In this document: positions 1-7,311 of the stretch, in pieces
Numbering within the stretch: the first letter of the stretch is position 1
Layout of the letters: every line of letters begins with the position of its first letter
Assembly: GCF_014635665.1 (NCBI RefSeq)
Contig: NZ_BMDG01000018.1
Span: 1 to 64,000 of the forward strand
Length of the DNA: 64,000 nucleotides
From: Isoptericola cucumis
GTDB lineage: Bacteria > Actinomycetota > Actinomycetes > Actinomycetales > Cellulomonadaceae
Reading direction: 5' to 3'
The notes under the pieces: generated by a model
Database searches by the model: none
The model's input: the letters and a program-made list of their open reading frames with translations, nothing else
Told to the model about the DNA's origin: nothing
Position numbers and translations under genes: made by a program

Positions 1-93
1 CGACCGCACCCACCCCGACCGCACCCACCCCGACCGCACCCACCCCGACCGCACCCACCCCGACCGCACCCACCCCGACCGCACCGATCGCCC
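1..93. repeat. 15-bp tandem repeat at window edge
   Basis: The unit CGACCGCACCCACCC is repeated five times without error from 1 to 75, followed by a broken sixth copy and a degenerate copy near 94-108. The array probably continues to the left of the window. The unit length is a multiple of three, and one plus-strand frame reads Arg-Pro-His-Pro-Pro repeatedly without a stop, so it could be the tail of an upstream reading frame or a simple intergenic expansion. No function can be assigned. Confidence 0.9.
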
Positions 94-145
94 CCGACCG
101 CACCCACCGTCCGCACGACCGCCGTCCGGCACCGAGAGAGCTCCC

Positions 146-2215
146 ATGACGTACACGTTCGACCCCCTCGTCCCGAGGCCCATCGACCGGCCGACGCCGG
201 TGCCGCTCGGCGGCGCGCTGACGCCCGAGCAGAGCGTGGCGCTCGACGACGCGAAGATCTTCGTGGGGCCGGCCGACCCCGCCGACCGGCCCGCGTGGCG
301 CGAGCGGCTCGCGGCGTGGCGCGACGACGCCCGGGAGCGCCACGGCTACACGGGGGCGGCCTACACGCGGCCCGGGGCGGCGTGGGCGGCCGGCTGCCGC
401 TCGGTCGCGCAGGTGTGGCTCTGGGACGAGCTGCTCTACTCCTTCGACGAGCGACGCTTCACCCCCGAGCGCTTCCTCGCCGACGCCCGCGAGCGGTTCG
501 GGGGGCTCGACGCCGTCGTGCTGTGGCACGCCTACCCGGTCATCGGGATCGACGACCGCAACCAGTGGGACTTCTACCGCGACGTGCCCGGCATCGCCCA
601 GCTGGTGGCCGCGTTCCACGAGGCCGGCCTGCACGTGTTCGTCGACTACAACCCGTGGGACACCGGCACCCGGCGCGGCGAGGACGACCTCACCGAGCTG
701 GCCGCGCTCGTGCGCGACCTGCGCGCGGACGGGGTCTTCCTCGACACCCTGAAGAAGGCGGAGCCGGAGCTCGTCGCCCGGCTCGAGGCGGCCCGGCCCG
801 GCATCGTGCTCGAGGGCGAGTCCAAGCTGCCGGTGGAGCGCATCGAGGACCACTCGTCGTCGTGGGCGCAGTTCTTCGCGGACTCTCCCGTCCCCGGCGT
901 GCTGCGCGCCCACTGGTACGAGCGCCGGCACATGCAGCACCACGTGCGGCGCTGGCACCGGGACCACTCCGAGGAGCTGCAGTCCGCCTGGCTCAACGGC
1001 GTGGGCGTCATGGTGTGGGAGGTCGTCTTCGGGGTGTGGGTCGGCTGGTCGGCACGTGACGCGGCGACGCTGCGCCGGATGCAGGCCGTCCAGCGAGCCG
1101 GTCACGAGCTCCTCCTGGCGGGGGAGTGGACGCCGCTCGCCCGGCTGGCGCCCGAGGCCGAGTCCGCCGGGGTGTACGCCTCCCGCTGGGAGGCCGACGG
1201 CGTCGCGCTGTGGACGCTGGTCAACCGGGGCGAGGACGACTACGCAGGGCCCGTGCTCGCCGACGGCTCGCGCGTCACCGTCCCCGGCCGCGGGATCGCG
1301 GCGCTGGTCCGGGCCGACGGCGTGGCGGGCGGCGTGGCGGGCGGCGTGGCAGGCGGCGAGGAGCCGGCGTGGCTCGCGGGTCTGCGGTCCGCCGTCGCCC
1401 GCATCGACGAGCCGGGGGCGGGCGCGCACGACCCGGACGCACGCTTCCCCCACCGGCTCGCCCGCCGGCTGCGGCCCGAGGCCCCCGCGGGGATCGCGCC
1501 CGGGCCCGGCGCGGGGCCGGAGGCCGGCGCGGTCGTCGTTCCGGCCGGCGGGTACGTCGTCACGGTGCGGCACCGCGCCCGCGAGACCGGGATGTACCAG
1601 GGCGCGCCGTACGTCGACGAGTGGAAGCCGCTGCCGCCGCGCCTGCACGACGCGCGCACGCTGCAGCGCGACGGCGAGCTCGTGGCACCCGTCGCGGTCG
1701 CCGTCACCGAGGTGACCAACGCGCAGTTCGCCGCGTTCGTCACCGAGACCGGCTACGCGCCCGCCGAGCCGCACCGCTTCCTGGCGCACTGGGCCCACGG
1801 GCACCCGGCACCGGGCACCGAGGACGAGCCGGTGACCTTCGTGGACCTCGACGACGCGCGGGCCTACTGCGCGTGGCGCGGCGGCCGGCTGCCCACCGAG
1901 GACGAGTGGCAGCTGGCGGGCGAGGGGCGGCCCGGGCAGCCCGGGTTCCGACGCGGCGAGCCGGCCGTGTGGAACTGGACCGACAGCGAGCACAGCGACG
2001 GCCGCACCCGGTACGTCATGCTCAAGGGAGGCAGCGACCACGGCGCCGAGGGCTCGGACTGGTACGTCGAGGGCGGCCGGCGCGCGCCGGACCACGCGGT
2101 GAAGCTGCTGCTGCCGGGGCTCGGCCTCGCCCGCGGCGCCACCGTCGGGTTCCGGTGCGCGTGGGACCTGCCCGACGCGCCGGGCACGCAGGACACGACG
2201 GAGGTGACCCGATGA
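146..2215 (+). CDS. TIM-barrel (glycoside hydrolase-like) protein fused to an FGE-sulfatase-like domain
   Basis: This 689-residue protein has two parts. Residues about 60-350 look like a TIM-barrel glycosidase-type domain, with strand ends such as VFVDYNPWD, GVFLDTLKK and IVLEGES. Residues about 510-680 match the formylglycine-generating-enzyme/EgtB/PvdO fold (VTEVTNAQFAAFV, AYCAWRGGRLPTEDEW, GFRCAW). The paired catalytic cysteines of true FGE are not visible in the expected segment, where the text reads GRRAPDH, so oxidase activity is unlikely and the domain may bind a ligand instead. A low-complexity VAGG repeat lies near residues 393-403. The start ATG follows a GAGAG ribosome-binding site. 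The stop overlaps the next gene by ATGA, indicating an operon. Substrate is unknown. Confidence 0.75.
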   Translation: MTYTFDPLVPRPIDRPTPVPLGGALTPEQSVALDDAKIFVGPADPADRPAWRERLAAWRDDARERHGYTGAAYTRPGAAWAAGCRSVAQVWLWDELLYSFDERRFTPERFLADARERFGGLDAVVLWHAYPVIGIDDRNQWDFYRDVPGIAQLVAAFHEAGLHVFVDYNPWDTGTRRGEDDLTELAALVRDLRADGVFLDTLKKAEPELVARLEAARPGIVLEGESKLPVERIEDHSSSWAQFFADSPVPGVLRAHWYERRHMQHHVRRWHRDHSEELQSAWLNGVGVMVWEVVFGVWVGWSARDAATLRRMQAVQRAGHELLLAGEWTPLARLAPEAESAGVYASRWEADGVALWTLVNRGEDDYAGPVLADGSRVTVPGRGIAALVRADGVAGGVAGGVAGGEEPAWLAGLRSAVARIDEPGAGAHDPDARFPHRLARRLRPEAPAGIAPGPGAGPEAGAVVVPAGGYVVTVRHRARETGMYQGAPYVDEWKPLPPRLHDARTLQRDGELVAPVAVAVTEVTNAQFAAFVTETGYAPAEPHRFLAHWAHGHPAPGTEDEPVTFVDLDDARAYCAWRGGRLPTEDEWQLAGEGRPGQPGFRRGEPAVWNWTDSEHSDGRTRYVMLKGGSDHGAEGSDWYVEGGRRAPDHAVKLLLPGLGLARGATVGFRCAWDLPDAPGTQDTTEVTR

Positions 2216-3420
2216 CCGTCTCGCGCGAGCCCGGCGCCGGCGCGCTCGCCGGCCTGCGCGTCGTCGACGCGTCGACCCTGTTCGCGGGGCCGATGGCGGC
2301 GATGCACCTGGGCGACATGGGGGCCGAGGTGATCAAGGTCGAGCACCCCACGAAGCCCGACCCGTCGCGCACCCACGGCGCGGCGAAGGACGGCGTGAAC
2401 CTGTGGTGGAAGACCCTCGGGCGCAACAAGCGGGCCGTCACCGCGAACCTGGGCAGCGCGGGCGGCCGGGAGGTCTTCCTCGCGCTCGCCGAGCGCTCCG
2501 ACGTGGTGATCGAGAACTTCCGCCCGGGCACGCTGGAGCGCTGGGGGCTCGGCTACGAGGAGCTGTCGGCACGCAACCCCGGCCTGGTGCTGGCGCGCGT
2601 GAGCGGGTTCGGCCAGGTGGGGCCGTACCGCACCCGGCCCGGCTTCGGCACCCTGGCCGAGGCCATGAGCGGGTTCGCCGCGATGACCGGTGAGCCCGAC
2701 GGGCCGCCCACCCTGCCCCCCTTCGGGCTCGCGGACGGCGTGGCGTCGCTCGCGACGGCGTTCGCCGTCATGGTCGCCCTGTCGAGCCGGGAGCGCACGG
2801 GGCGCGGCCAGGTGGTGGACACCGCCATCGTCGAGCCGATCCTGGCGATGCTGGGACCGCAGATCACCCGGTGGGACCAGCTGCGCACCACCCAGCCGCG
2901 CACCGGGAACCGCTCGACCAACAATGCGCCCCGCAACACCTACCGCACGAGCGACGGGCACTGGGTCGCCGTGTCGACCTCGGCGCAGTCCATCGCCGAG
3001 CGGGTGGTGCGGCTGGTGGGGCGGCCCGAGCTGGTCGACGAGCCCTGGTTCGCGCGCGGCGTGGACCGGGCGCAGCACGCCGACGAGCTCGACGACGCCG
3101 TCGGCGGCTGGATCGCGCAGCGCACGCGCGACGAGGTCGTGGCGGCGTTCGAGGAGGCGCAGGCAGCCGTGGCGCCGATCTACGACGCGCACGACATCGT
3201 CCGTGACCCGCAGTTCCGCGCCCTGGGGACCATCCACGAGATCGACGACCCGGACCTCGGGCCGATGCTCATGCAGGGGCCGCTGTTCCGGCTCTCGGGG
3301 CACGACGGCGTCATCCGGCACACCGGGCGGGCGCACGGCGCGGACACGGACGCCGTGCTCGACGAGCTGGGGTTCGCCCCGGAGCGGGTCGCGGCCCTGC
3401 GCGCCGAGGGGGCGGTGTGA
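2212..3420 (+). CDS. CaiB/BaiF family III CoA-transferase
   Basis: The 402-residue product has the hallmarks of family III CoA-transferases: an N-terminal GLRVVDASTLFAGPMAAMHLGDMGAEVIKVE-type segment split over residues 12-42, the catalytic-aspartate region near VVIENFRPGTLERWGLGY, and the AFAVMVAL and NRSTNNAPRNTY segments. Such enzymes move CoA between carboxylic acids in the cytoplasm. The ATG overlaps the stop of the preceding gene (ATGA) and its stop overlaps the following CitE-like gene (GTGA), so the three genes are probably co-translated. CoA-transferase plus CitE-type lyase resembles the two ends of an itaconate/citramalyl-CoA type route, but no hydratase is present in the window and the true substrate is not known. 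Confidence 0.85.
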   Translation: MTVSREPGAGALAGLRVVDASTLFAGPMAAMHLGDMGAEVIKVEHPTKPDPSRTHGAAKDGVNLWWKTLGRNKRAVTANLGSAGGREVFLALAERSDVVIENFRPGTLERWGLGYEELSARNPGLVLARVSGFGQVGPYRTRPGFGTLAEAMSGFAAMTGEPDGPPTLPPFGLADGVASLATAFAVMVALSSRERTGRGQVVDTAIVEPILAMLGPQITRWDQLRTTQPRTGNRSTNNAPRNTYRTSDGHWVAVSTSAQSIAERVVRLVGRPELVDEPWFARGVDRAQHADELDDAVGGWIAQRTRDEVVAAFEEAQAAVAPIYDAHDIVRDPQFRALGTIHEIDDPDLGPMLMQGPLFRLSGHDGVIRHTGRAHGADTDAVLDELGFAPERVAALRAEGAV

Positions 3421-4307
3421 CCGGCGCCGGGGCCCACGGGCCGGCGGCCGGCGGGGCGCCCGTGCCGCCGCTGACCCTGCTGTACGTGCCGGCCGACCGC
3501 CCGGACCGGGTCGCCAAGGCGCTCGCCTCCGGCGCCGACGCCGTCCTCGTCGACCTGGAGGACGCCGTCGCCCCGGGGGCCAAGGACGCGGCCCGCGGGA
3601 ACCTCGCCGGCCTCCTGGGCGGCAGGGCTGCTGGTCCCGAGCCCGCCGGCCTGGAGGTGCAGGTGCGGATCAACGCCGCGGGCACGCCGTGGCACGCCGC
3701 CGACGTGGCGGCCGTCGCCGCGCTGCCGCCGTCGGTCGGGGTGCGGGTGCCCAAGGTCGAGTCGGTCTCGCAGGTGTGCGCCCTGGCCGGCGCCCTGCCC
3801 GGACGGCCCCTGCACCTGCTGCTCGAGTCCGCCCTCGGGGTGGAGCGGGCGTTCGAGCTCGCGTCCGCGTCCGCGCAGGTCGCGTCCGTCGGCCTGGGCG
3901 AGGCGGACCTGCGCTCCGACCTGCGGGTCGACGACGAGGCGGGGCTGGCGTGGCCGCGGTCGCGGGTCGTGGTGGCCGCACGGGCCGCCGGGCTGCCCGC
4001 CCCCGCGATGTCCGCGTACACGCACGTGCGTGACCTGGACGGGCTCGCCGCGTCGTGCCGGGCGGGCCGGGCGCTGGGGTTCTGCGGGCGGACCGCCATC
4101 CACCCCGGCCAGCTCGACGTCATCCGGCAGGCGTTCGCGCCGACGGAGCGCGACGTGGAGCGGGCCCGCGAGGTCGTGGCGCGCGTGGCCGAGGCCGCGG
4201 ACGCCGGGTCGGGGACGGTGGTCCTGGCGGACGGCACGTTCCTCGACGTGGCGATGATCGACCGGGCCCGCTGGGTCCTGGCGCTCGCCGACCGCGCCGG
4301 GGCCTGA
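3417..4307 (+). CDS. HpcH/HpaI aldolase / CitE-like CoA-ester lyase
   Basis: The 296-residue product resembles the beta subunit of citrate lyase and malyl/citramalyl-CoA lyases. Diagnostic segments are LLYVPADRPDRVAKALASGAD, DAVLVDLEDAVAP (metal-ligand Glu/Asp), VRINAAGTPWHAAD (substrate Arg), HLLLESALGVERAFE and the C-terminal GFCGRTAIHPGQLDVI. These enzymes are Mg-dependent and cleave or form C-C bonds of acyl-CoA thioesters. The GTG start overlaps the stop of the CoA-transferase, which suggests the transferase supplies the CoA ester that this enzyme splits. Precise substrate (malyl-, citramalyl- or another beta-hydroxyacyl-CoA) cannot be read from sequence. Confidence 0.85.
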   Translation: MTGAGAHGPAAGGAPVPPLTLLYVPADRPDRVAKALASGADAVLVDLEDAVAPGAKDAARGNLAGLLGGRAAGPEPAGLEVQVRINAAGTPWHAADVAAVAALPPSVGVRVPKVESVSQVCALAGALPGRPLHLLLESALGVERAFELASASAQVASVGLGEADLRSDLRVDDEAGLAWPRSRVVVAARAAGLPAPAMSAYTHVRDLDGLAASCRAGRALGFCGRTAIHPGQLDVIRQAFAPTERDVERAREVVARVAEAADAGSGTVVLADGTFLDVAMIDRARWVLALADRAGA

Positions 4308-4318
4308 CGCCGACGGCG

Positions 4319-5224
4319 TCAGGCTCGGCGGCGAGGCTCCGCGGGGAGGCCCGGGTCGTCGGCGCCCTGCGCCTGCGGCAGCGCGGCCGCGGTCTCGCGC
4401 AGGGCGTCGAGGCCGCCCGAGCGCAGGTGCGCCGGCCAGGCGAGGACCGTCGTGACGGGTGGCGCGTCGGTCACGGGGACCGCGGCGTGCTGCGGCCACT
4501 GCCACGCCCGGCTGGAGGCGGGGATGACCAGGAGGGCCCGTCCCAGGGCCACCAGCTGCGCGAGCTGCGACTGCGTCCGTACCTCGGGCCCCGGCCCGTC
4601 GGGGTAGGAGCCGTCGAGACGCGGCCAGCGCGCGATCGGCAGGTCCGGGACGTGCGCGACGTCGGAGACCGTCACTCGGTCCCGGGACGCGAGGGGGTGC
4701 GCGGCGGGGACGATCGCCACCTGGCCCTCCGTCAGCAGGTCCTGCGTCTCGAACCCTGCGAGGTCGTCGTACGGGCGGTGCATGAGCGCCACGTCGGCCG
4801 CCCCGGTGCGGAGGAACCCGGCCTGCTCTCCCACCTCGCACAGGACCACGTCGACCGGTGCGGCGTCCGGGACGCGCGAGGACGCGTCGAGGAGGGACCG
4901 CAGGAGGTCGTGCGAGGCACCGGCCTTGGTCACGAGCGTGATCGTCCGCGACGGGTCCGCGGCCCGCCGGGTGCGCCGTGCCGCCGCCTCGACGGCGGCG
5001 AGCGCCGGCCCCGCCTCGCGGCGCAGCACCGTCCCCGCCTCCGTGAGCGAGACGCCGCGCCGGTCGCGGTCGAAGAGCCGGACCCCGAACCGTCGCTCCA
5101 GCTGGTGGATCGCGCGCGACAGCGGGGGCTGGGCGATGCCCAGCCTCTCGGCGGCCCGGCCGAAGTGCAGCTCGTCGGCCACCGCGGTGAAGTAGCGCAG
5201 CTCGCGCGTCTCGAGACCGTCCAC
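4319..5224 (-). CDS. LysR-family transcriptional regulator
   Basis: The 301-residue protein has the standard LysR layout: an N-terminal winged helix-turn-helix (LRYFTAVADELHFGRAAERLGIAQPPLSRAIHQLERRFGVRLF, described by positions 9-52) and a C-terminal periplasmic-binding-like effector domain from about residue 90. The start is a GTG at 5224. It is transcribed divergently from the SDR gene at 5317, and a palindrome with T-N11-A geometry lies between them at 5244-5258, so it most likely controls that oxidoreductase and itself. The inducer is unknown. It converges tail-to-tail with the CitE-like gene, 11 nt apart. Confidence 0.9.
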   Translation of the reverse strand: MDGLETRELRYFTAVADELHFGRAAERLGIAQPPLSRAIHQLERRFGVRLFDRDRRGVSLTEAGTVLRREAGPALAAVEAAARRTRRAADPSRTITLVTKAGASHDLLRSLLDASSRVPDAAPVDVVLCEVGEQAGFLRTGAADVALMHRPYDDLAGFETQDLLTEGQVAIVPAAHPLASRDRVTVSDVAHVPDLPIARWPRLDGSYPDGPGPEVRTQSQLAQLVALGRALLVIPASSRAWQWPQHAAVPVTDAPPVTTVLAWPAHLRSGGLDALRETAAALPQAQGADDPGLPAEPRRRA

Positions 5225-5243
5225 GGCACGACCCTACGCACTC

Positions 5244-5258
5244 ATACCCGGGCGGTAT
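5244..5258. promoter_or_regulatory. Candidate LysR operator (T-N11-A palindrome)
   Basis: ATACC and GGTAT form an inverted repeat around a 5-bp centre (CGGGC), giving the T-N11-A arrangement typical of LysR sites. It sits in the 92-bp gap between the divergent lysR-type gene and the SDR gene. The assignment to this regulator is inference from position. Confidence 0.6.
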
Positions 5259-5316
5259 CACAGGCGACCCGATCGGTCTTGGACGGACCGTGCGCGCGCC
5301 GCGCAACATCTCTCCC

Positions 5317-6033
5317 ATGGACGAGAAGAAGATCGCGCTGGTCACCGGCGCCAACAAGGGGATCGGTTACGCCGTCGCGCACGGGCTCGGCGCCGAAGGG
5401 TTCCGGGTCGCTGTCGGTGCGCGCGACGACGAGCGCCGGGACGCGGCAGTCCAGAAGCTCCGGGCGGACGGCGTGGACGCGTTCGGTGTCGCGCTCGACG
5501 TCACGTCCGACGAGAGCGTCGCCACGGCGGCGCAGGAGATCGAGGCGGAGGCGGGGCGTCTCGACGTCCTCGTCAACAACGCGGGGATCTCGGGCAGGCT
5601 CGACGGGGGCGCCCAGGACCCGACGACGCTCGACCTGGCCGTCCTGCGCACCGTGCTGGACACGAACGTCCTCGGCGTCGTGCGCGTCACCAACGCGATG
5701 CTCCCCCTGCTCGAGAGGGCGGGTGCGCCCAGGATCGTCAACATGTCCAGCGACATGGGGTCGTTGGAGCTGCACACGGGGCCGCTCCTGGCCGCCTACG
5801 CCTCGTCGAAGACGATGCTCAACGCGCTGACGGTCCAGTACGCGCGCCGGCTGGCGGACACCGCGGTCATCGTCAACTCCGCGTGCCCCGGCCATGTGGC
5901 CACCGACTTCACCGGCCACCAGGCCCCGCGCACCCCCGCACAGGGCGCCACGATCGCGGTCCGGCTGGCCCGCCTGCCCGACGACGGCCCTCGGGGCGGG
6001 TTCTTCAACGAGGCAGGCCCCGTCCCCTGGTGA
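5317..6033 (+). CDS. Short-chain dehydrogenase/reductase (carbonyl reductase-like)
   Basis: The 238-residue product is a classical SDR. It shows the Rossmann cofactor loop TGANKGIG near residues 11-18, which with its downstream basic residues suggests NADP(H), then NNAG, the catalytic Ser region (NMSSDMG) and the YASSK catalytic Tyr/Lys pair. The pattern is closest to the carbonyl-reductase-like SDR group. The ATG at 5317 is preferred over an in-frame GTG at 5290 because it places the TGxxxGIG loop about ten residues from the N terminus. The gene is divergent from a LysR regulator, which probably controls it. Substrate unknown. Confidence 0.85.
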   Translation: MDEKKIALVTGANKGIGYAVAHGLGAEGFRVAVGARDDERRDAAVQKLRADGVDAFGVALDVTSDESVATAAQEIEAEAGRLDVLVNNAGISGRLDGGAQDPTTLDLAVLRTVLDTNVLGVVRVTNAMLPLLERAGAPRIVNMSSDMGSLELHTGPLLAAYASSKTMLNALTVQYARRLADTAVIVNSACPGHVATDFTGHQAPRTPAQGATIAVRLARLPDDGPRGGFFNEAGPVPW

Positions 6034-6145
6034 GGACGGACCGGCCCGCCGCCGGACGCCGCCGGACGGCGCCGGACGGCACCGGGGGCGCCGGGCGGCG
6101 CCGCACCGCGTTGAGGGCGGGGCCCGGCCGGGCAAGACTCGACCC

Positions 6146-7204
6146 ATGGGCCCGCGCGCGTTCCGCTGGGTGTTGCACGTCGACCTCGACCAGTTCCTGG
6201 CCGCGGTCGAGGTCCTGCGGCGCCCGGAGCTGGCCGGCAGGCCCGTGATCGTGGGCGGCCGCGGCGACCCGTCCGAACGCACCGTGGTCTCGACGGCGTC
6301 GTACGAGGCGCGGGCCTTCGGCGTGCGGTCCGGCATGCCGCTGCGGGTCGCGGTCCGCAAGGTCCCGGACGCGGTGCTCCTGCCCGTCGACCACGAGACC
6401 TACGACGCGGCGTCCGCGCACGTGATGGACACGCTGCGCGGGCTCGGCTCGGTGGTGGAGGTGCTGGGCTGGGACGAGGCGTTCCTCGGCTGCGACGCCG
6501 ACGACCCGGAGGCGGAAGCGCGCCGCGTGCAGCGGGCGGTGCTGGAGGCGACCGCGTTGCACTGCTCGGTCGGCATCGGCGACACCAGGGTCCGGGCGAA
6601 GATCGCCACCGGGTTCGGCAAGCCCGCTGGCGTGTTCCGCCTCACCGCCGACACCTGGTTCGAGGTGATGGGTGAGCGGCCCACCGACGCGCTGTGGGGC
6701 GTGGGGTCCAAGGTGTCCAGGCGGCTGGCGGCCCACGGCATCGGCACGGTGGCGCAGCTCGCCGCGGCCGACCTCGACACCCTGGTCGCGGAGTTCGGCC
6801 CCCGCATGGGCGCCTGGTACCGCGACCTGGGCCGCGGCGACGGCTCCGCCGTCGTCGACGACACGCCGTGGGTGGCGCGCGGGCACAGCCGCGAGACCAC
6901 GTACCAGCGCAACCTCACGACGCCGGAGCAGGTGACCGCGGCGCTGAGGGAGCTCGCCGCGCAGGTGCACGCGGACACCGAGGGCGAGGGGCGGGCGGTG
7001 TTCCGGGTGGGGCTCAAGGTGCGCTATGCGCCCTTCTTCACCCGGACCCTCGCGCGGAAGCTGTCCGCGCCGACGCGGTCCCTCGACGAGCTGACGGCCG
7101 CCGTGCTCGACCTGGCCGAGCGCCTCGAGCCGGGCCGGGAGGTGCGCCTGCTGGGGGTCCGCGCCGAGATGGTCGTGCCGCCGGGGGAGGACGTGTCGCA
7201 ATGA
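6146..7204 (+). CDS. dinB: DinB2-type Y-family DNA polymerase
   Basis: The 352-residue product is a translesion polymerase of the DinB family. Catalytic acidic residues are seen in HVDLDQFLAAVE (Asp13, Asp15) and EVLGWDEAFLG (Asp/Glu pair). A helix-hairpin-helix region follows (ALWGVGSKVSRRLAAHGIGTV) and a little-finger domain occupies the last 100 residues. The sequence is closest to mycobacterial DinP/DinB2. The residue at the steric-gate position is Leu18, where most relatives have Phe or Tyr; in M. smegmatis DinB2 the matching Leu14 permits ribonucleotide incorporation. No SOS palindrome is visible upstream. The ATG at 6146 gives the usual short N terminus. Confidence 0.88.
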   Translation: MGPRAFRWVLHVDLDQFLAAVEVLRRPELAGRPVIVGGRGDPSERTVVSTASYEARAFGVRSGMPLRVAVRKVPDAVLLPVDHETYDAASAHVMDTLRGLGSVVEVLGWDEAFLGCDADDPEAEARRVQRAVLEATALHCSVGIGDTRVRAKIATGFGKPAGVFRLTADTWFEVMGERPTDALWGVGSKVSRRLAAHGIGTVAQLAAADLDTLVAEFGPRMGAWYRDLGRGDGSAVVDDTPWVARGHSRETTYQRNLTTPEQVTAALRELAAQVHADTEGEGRAVFRVGLKVRYAPFFTRTLARKLSAPTRSLDELTAAVLDLAERLEPGREVRLLGVRAEMVVPPGEDVSQ

Positions 7205-7311
7205 CGACATGACGATCTGCGACACCGGCGGACCGTGACACCGCCGGGCGGGTGACACATCCTCGGAGGGCGGGCTCGCCGGAGCCCCTCGGCGGAGAGG
7301 GAGCACCAAGG

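Noticed and set aside
1-108. Short-period repeat as a possible CRISPR array
   Set aside because: The units are directly abutting with no spacers and no cas genes are present.
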